Assembly: GCA_002726925.1 (NCBI GenBank)
Contig: PBTJ01000042.1
Span: forward strand, 1-7,351
Reading direction: 5' to 3'
DNA length: 7,351 nt
Origin: Gammaproteobacteria bacterium
GTDB lineage: Bacteria; Pseudomonadota; Gammaproteobacteria; Pseudomonadales; Azotimanducaceae
The position numbers and the translations under genes are program-made. Shown here piece by piece: positions 5,787 to 7,351 of this stretch; within the stretch, counting starts at the first letter, position 1, and the number at the start of each line of letters is the position of its first letter. The notes below the pieces were generated by a model that worked only from the letters and a program-made list of their open reading frames with translations, ran no database searches and was not told the origin of the DNA.

Positions 5787-7351
5787 ATGCTGACTCTCTT
5801 CAAAGCCCGCTCGGTCATCACCATGAATCCGTCCATGCCTCGCGCCTCCGCAGTGCTCGTGCGCGACGGCACAATTGTCGAAGTAGGCGAGCCCGAGCAC
5901 ATGCAGCCTTGGCTCGAGGGCCAGCAATACGCGGTTGACGAGCAATTTGCCAACGATGTGATTTGTCCAGGCTTTATTGACCCGCACCTGCATCCGAGTA
6001 TGGCAGCGGTGTTGCTGCCCATGGAGTTCATTACCGCCATGCGCTGGAAACTGCCCTGGGGCGAGGTTGAGCCGGTCACGGATCCCGCGACGTTTGATGC
6101 ACGTATGCAAGAACTGCATGACAGCAAGCCAACAGACGAGCCACTGTTTATCTGGGGTTATCACCAGCTCTGGCATGGCGACATGGGCAAGGCACGCATC
6201 CAGCAGATCAGTGAACAACGACCGATCATCGTTTGGCACCGCTCCTTTCATGAGCTCTACATGAACGATGCTGCGATGAATATGGCCGGTATCGATCCGG
6301 CGCAGATCAAGCCCAATATGCAGATCGATATCGAACAAGGGCACTTTTTTGAGGTTGGGCTCGGGTTCGCCATCAACCGTCTGAACCCATGGATATTGGC
6401 GCCAGACAGATACGCTGAAGGGCTAAAACGCCTCAAACAAGTCGTCCATCATGGCGGCCACACCAGCATTGGCGACCTCGCTACCGGCATGTTTAACCTT
6501 GATGCCGAAGCCAGGGCGCTGACCGAGCAATTGGAGGGTGACGACGTACCCTTTCGAACCCGCCTCGTCGTGCACGGCACTCGGCTGACCCAAGGCGGCC
6601 GTCAGCCCGAAGAAGGCCCGGCCATGGCAGAGGAACTGCTCAAGCACAACAGCCACCGCCTCAGCTTTGGCCGACACATCAAATTATTTAGCGACGGAGC
6701 TTTTTTTAGCCAGCTTGCTCAGATGCAAGAGCCAGGCTACATCGACGGCCACCACGGTGAATGGCTCGCTGCACCAGAAGAACTGGAGCGACACATTCGC
6801 GCCTACTGGCATGAGGGCTATCAGATTCATGTGCATGTCACCGGCGATCTTGGGCTGGAGCTAACGCTGGATATTCTGCAAAAAATGCAGGATGAAAAGC
6901 CGCGCTTTAATCACGGTTTCACCTTTGAGCATTTTGGCTTCAGCACCCCGGAACAGATTCGGCGCATCAAGGCGTTGGGGGCGCAAGTATCCGCCAACGT
7001 CTATTACCTGCATGAGCTTTCTGACAGTTATGCCCAATCGGGCATCGGTTACGAGCGCGCGAGCCAAATGTCTCGCATCGGTAGCTGCTTCGCCGCAGGG
7101 ATCAACACCACGGTACATTCAGACTTCACCATGGCGCCTGCCGAGCCGTTGAACAGCATGTGGGTGGCGGTGAACCGCATCAATCATGCAGGCGAAGTGA
7201 TGGCAGCCCCAGAGAAGCTCAGCCAACAACAGGCTCTAGAGGCCATTACCATCAACGCGGCACACGCCATAGGCATGGCGGACATCACCGGTAGTTTACG
7301 GGCAGGTAAACGCGCTGACTTCACGGTGCTAAACGACGACCCGCTGACCTG
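5787..7351 (+). CDS. Amidohydrolase family protein (YtcJ/amidohydrolase_3 type), 3' end beyond window
   Basis: 521 codons are visible and the frame is still open at the window edge. The metal-dependent TIM-barrel hydrolase starts with a small beta-sandwich strand set (MLTLFKARSVITM, VLVRDGTIVEVGE). It then shows PGFIDPHLHPS with His67 and His69, Lys299 in IKLFSDGAFF (candidate carboxylated lysine), His350 in HVHVTGD, His382 in TFEHFGF and Asp446 in VHSDFTMAPAEPL, which together make a complete metal site for this family. The C-terminal ITGSLRAGKRADFTVLNDDPLT closes the sandwich, so roughly 20-50 residues are probably missing. Relatives hydrolyse C-N bonds of amides or cyclic compounds, but most are uncharacterised. 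ATG 5787 is preceded by AGAGAG (5774-5779), and the gene starts 11 nt after the GMC stop, so the two are likely one operon. Confidence 0.94.
   Translation, partial: MLTLFKARSVITMNPSMPRASAVLVRDGTIVEVGEPEHMQPWLEGQQYAVDEQFANDVICPGFIDPHLHPSMAAVLLPMEFITAMRWKLPWGEVEPVTDPATFDARMQELHDSKPTDEPLFIWGYHQLWHGDMGKARIQQISEQRPIIVWHRSFHELYMNDAAMNMAGIDPAQIKPNMQIDIEQGHFFEVGLGFAINRLNPWILAPDRYAEGLKRLKQVVHHGGHTSIGDLATGMFNLDAEARALTEQLEGDDVPFRTRLVVHGTRLTQGGRQPEEGPAMAEELLKHNSHRLSFGRHIKLFSDGAFFSQLAQMQEPGYIDGHHGEWLAAPEELERHIRAYWHEGYQIHVHVTGDLGLELTLDILQKMQDEKPRFNHGFTFEHFGFSTPEQIRRIKALGAQVSANVYYLHELSDSYAQSGIGYERASQMSRIGSCFAAGINTTVHSDFTMAPAEPLNSMWVAVNRINHAGEVMAAPEKLSQQQALEAITINAAHAIGMADITGSLRAGKRADFTVLNDDPLT

Noticed and set aside
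5772..6344. 190-residue minus-strand open frame
   Set aside because: It is antisense to the amidohydrolase, whose conserved metal-site motifs show the plus strand is coding.

Overview
The window reads as a stretch of chromosome from a Gram-negative proteobacterium, about 50-55% GC by eye. A gammaproteobacterium, possibly marine, fits the mix of a NIPSNAP-family protein, a glutathione S-transferase, a medium-chain dehydrogenase, a YdjM-type membrane hydrolase, a GMC oxidoreductase and an amidohydrolase. This is inferred from protein character and gene organisation only. There is no RNA gene, no CRISPR array, and no recognisable transposase, integrase or phage gene.

Layout. Positions 63-374 (+) hold a small NIPSNAP-like gene that has a textbook Shine-Dalgarno but an in-frame TAA at codon 5. 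Positions 375-620 carry no convincing gene, but contain a 51-nt nested inverted repeat. A glutathione S-transferase (621-1229, -) and a zinc-type alcohol dehydrogenase (1382-2473, +) diverge from a shared 152-bp region that contains a loose inverted repeat. Converging on the dehydrogenase is a translationally coupled minus-strand pair: a YdjM-type membrane metal-dependent hydrolase (3022-4062), then a stand-alone CinA C-terminal domain protein (2525-3022). Diverging from that pair is a plus-strand operon of a GMC-family flavin oxidoreductase (4183-5775) and, 11 nt later, an amidohydrolase of the YtcJ/amidohydrolase_3 type (5787 to past the window edge).

How the genes may work together. The two dehydrogenases, the GST and the amidohydrolase suggest small-molecule catabolism or detoxification: alcohol oxidation, glutathione conjugation, and hydrolysis of an amide or cyclic C-N bond. 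Only the GMC-amidohydrolase pair is tied together by spacing, and no substrate can be read from the sequence. The CinA-domain/YdjM pair looks functionally separate.

I do not see a new defence, mobile or RNA-based system here. The observations most worth checking are the nonsense codon in the NIPSNAP gene, the 443-493 hairpin, the repeat between the GST and dehydrogenase genes, the altered active-site region of the CinA-domain protein and its coupling to a membrane hydrolase, and the unassigned GMC-amidohydrolase operon.
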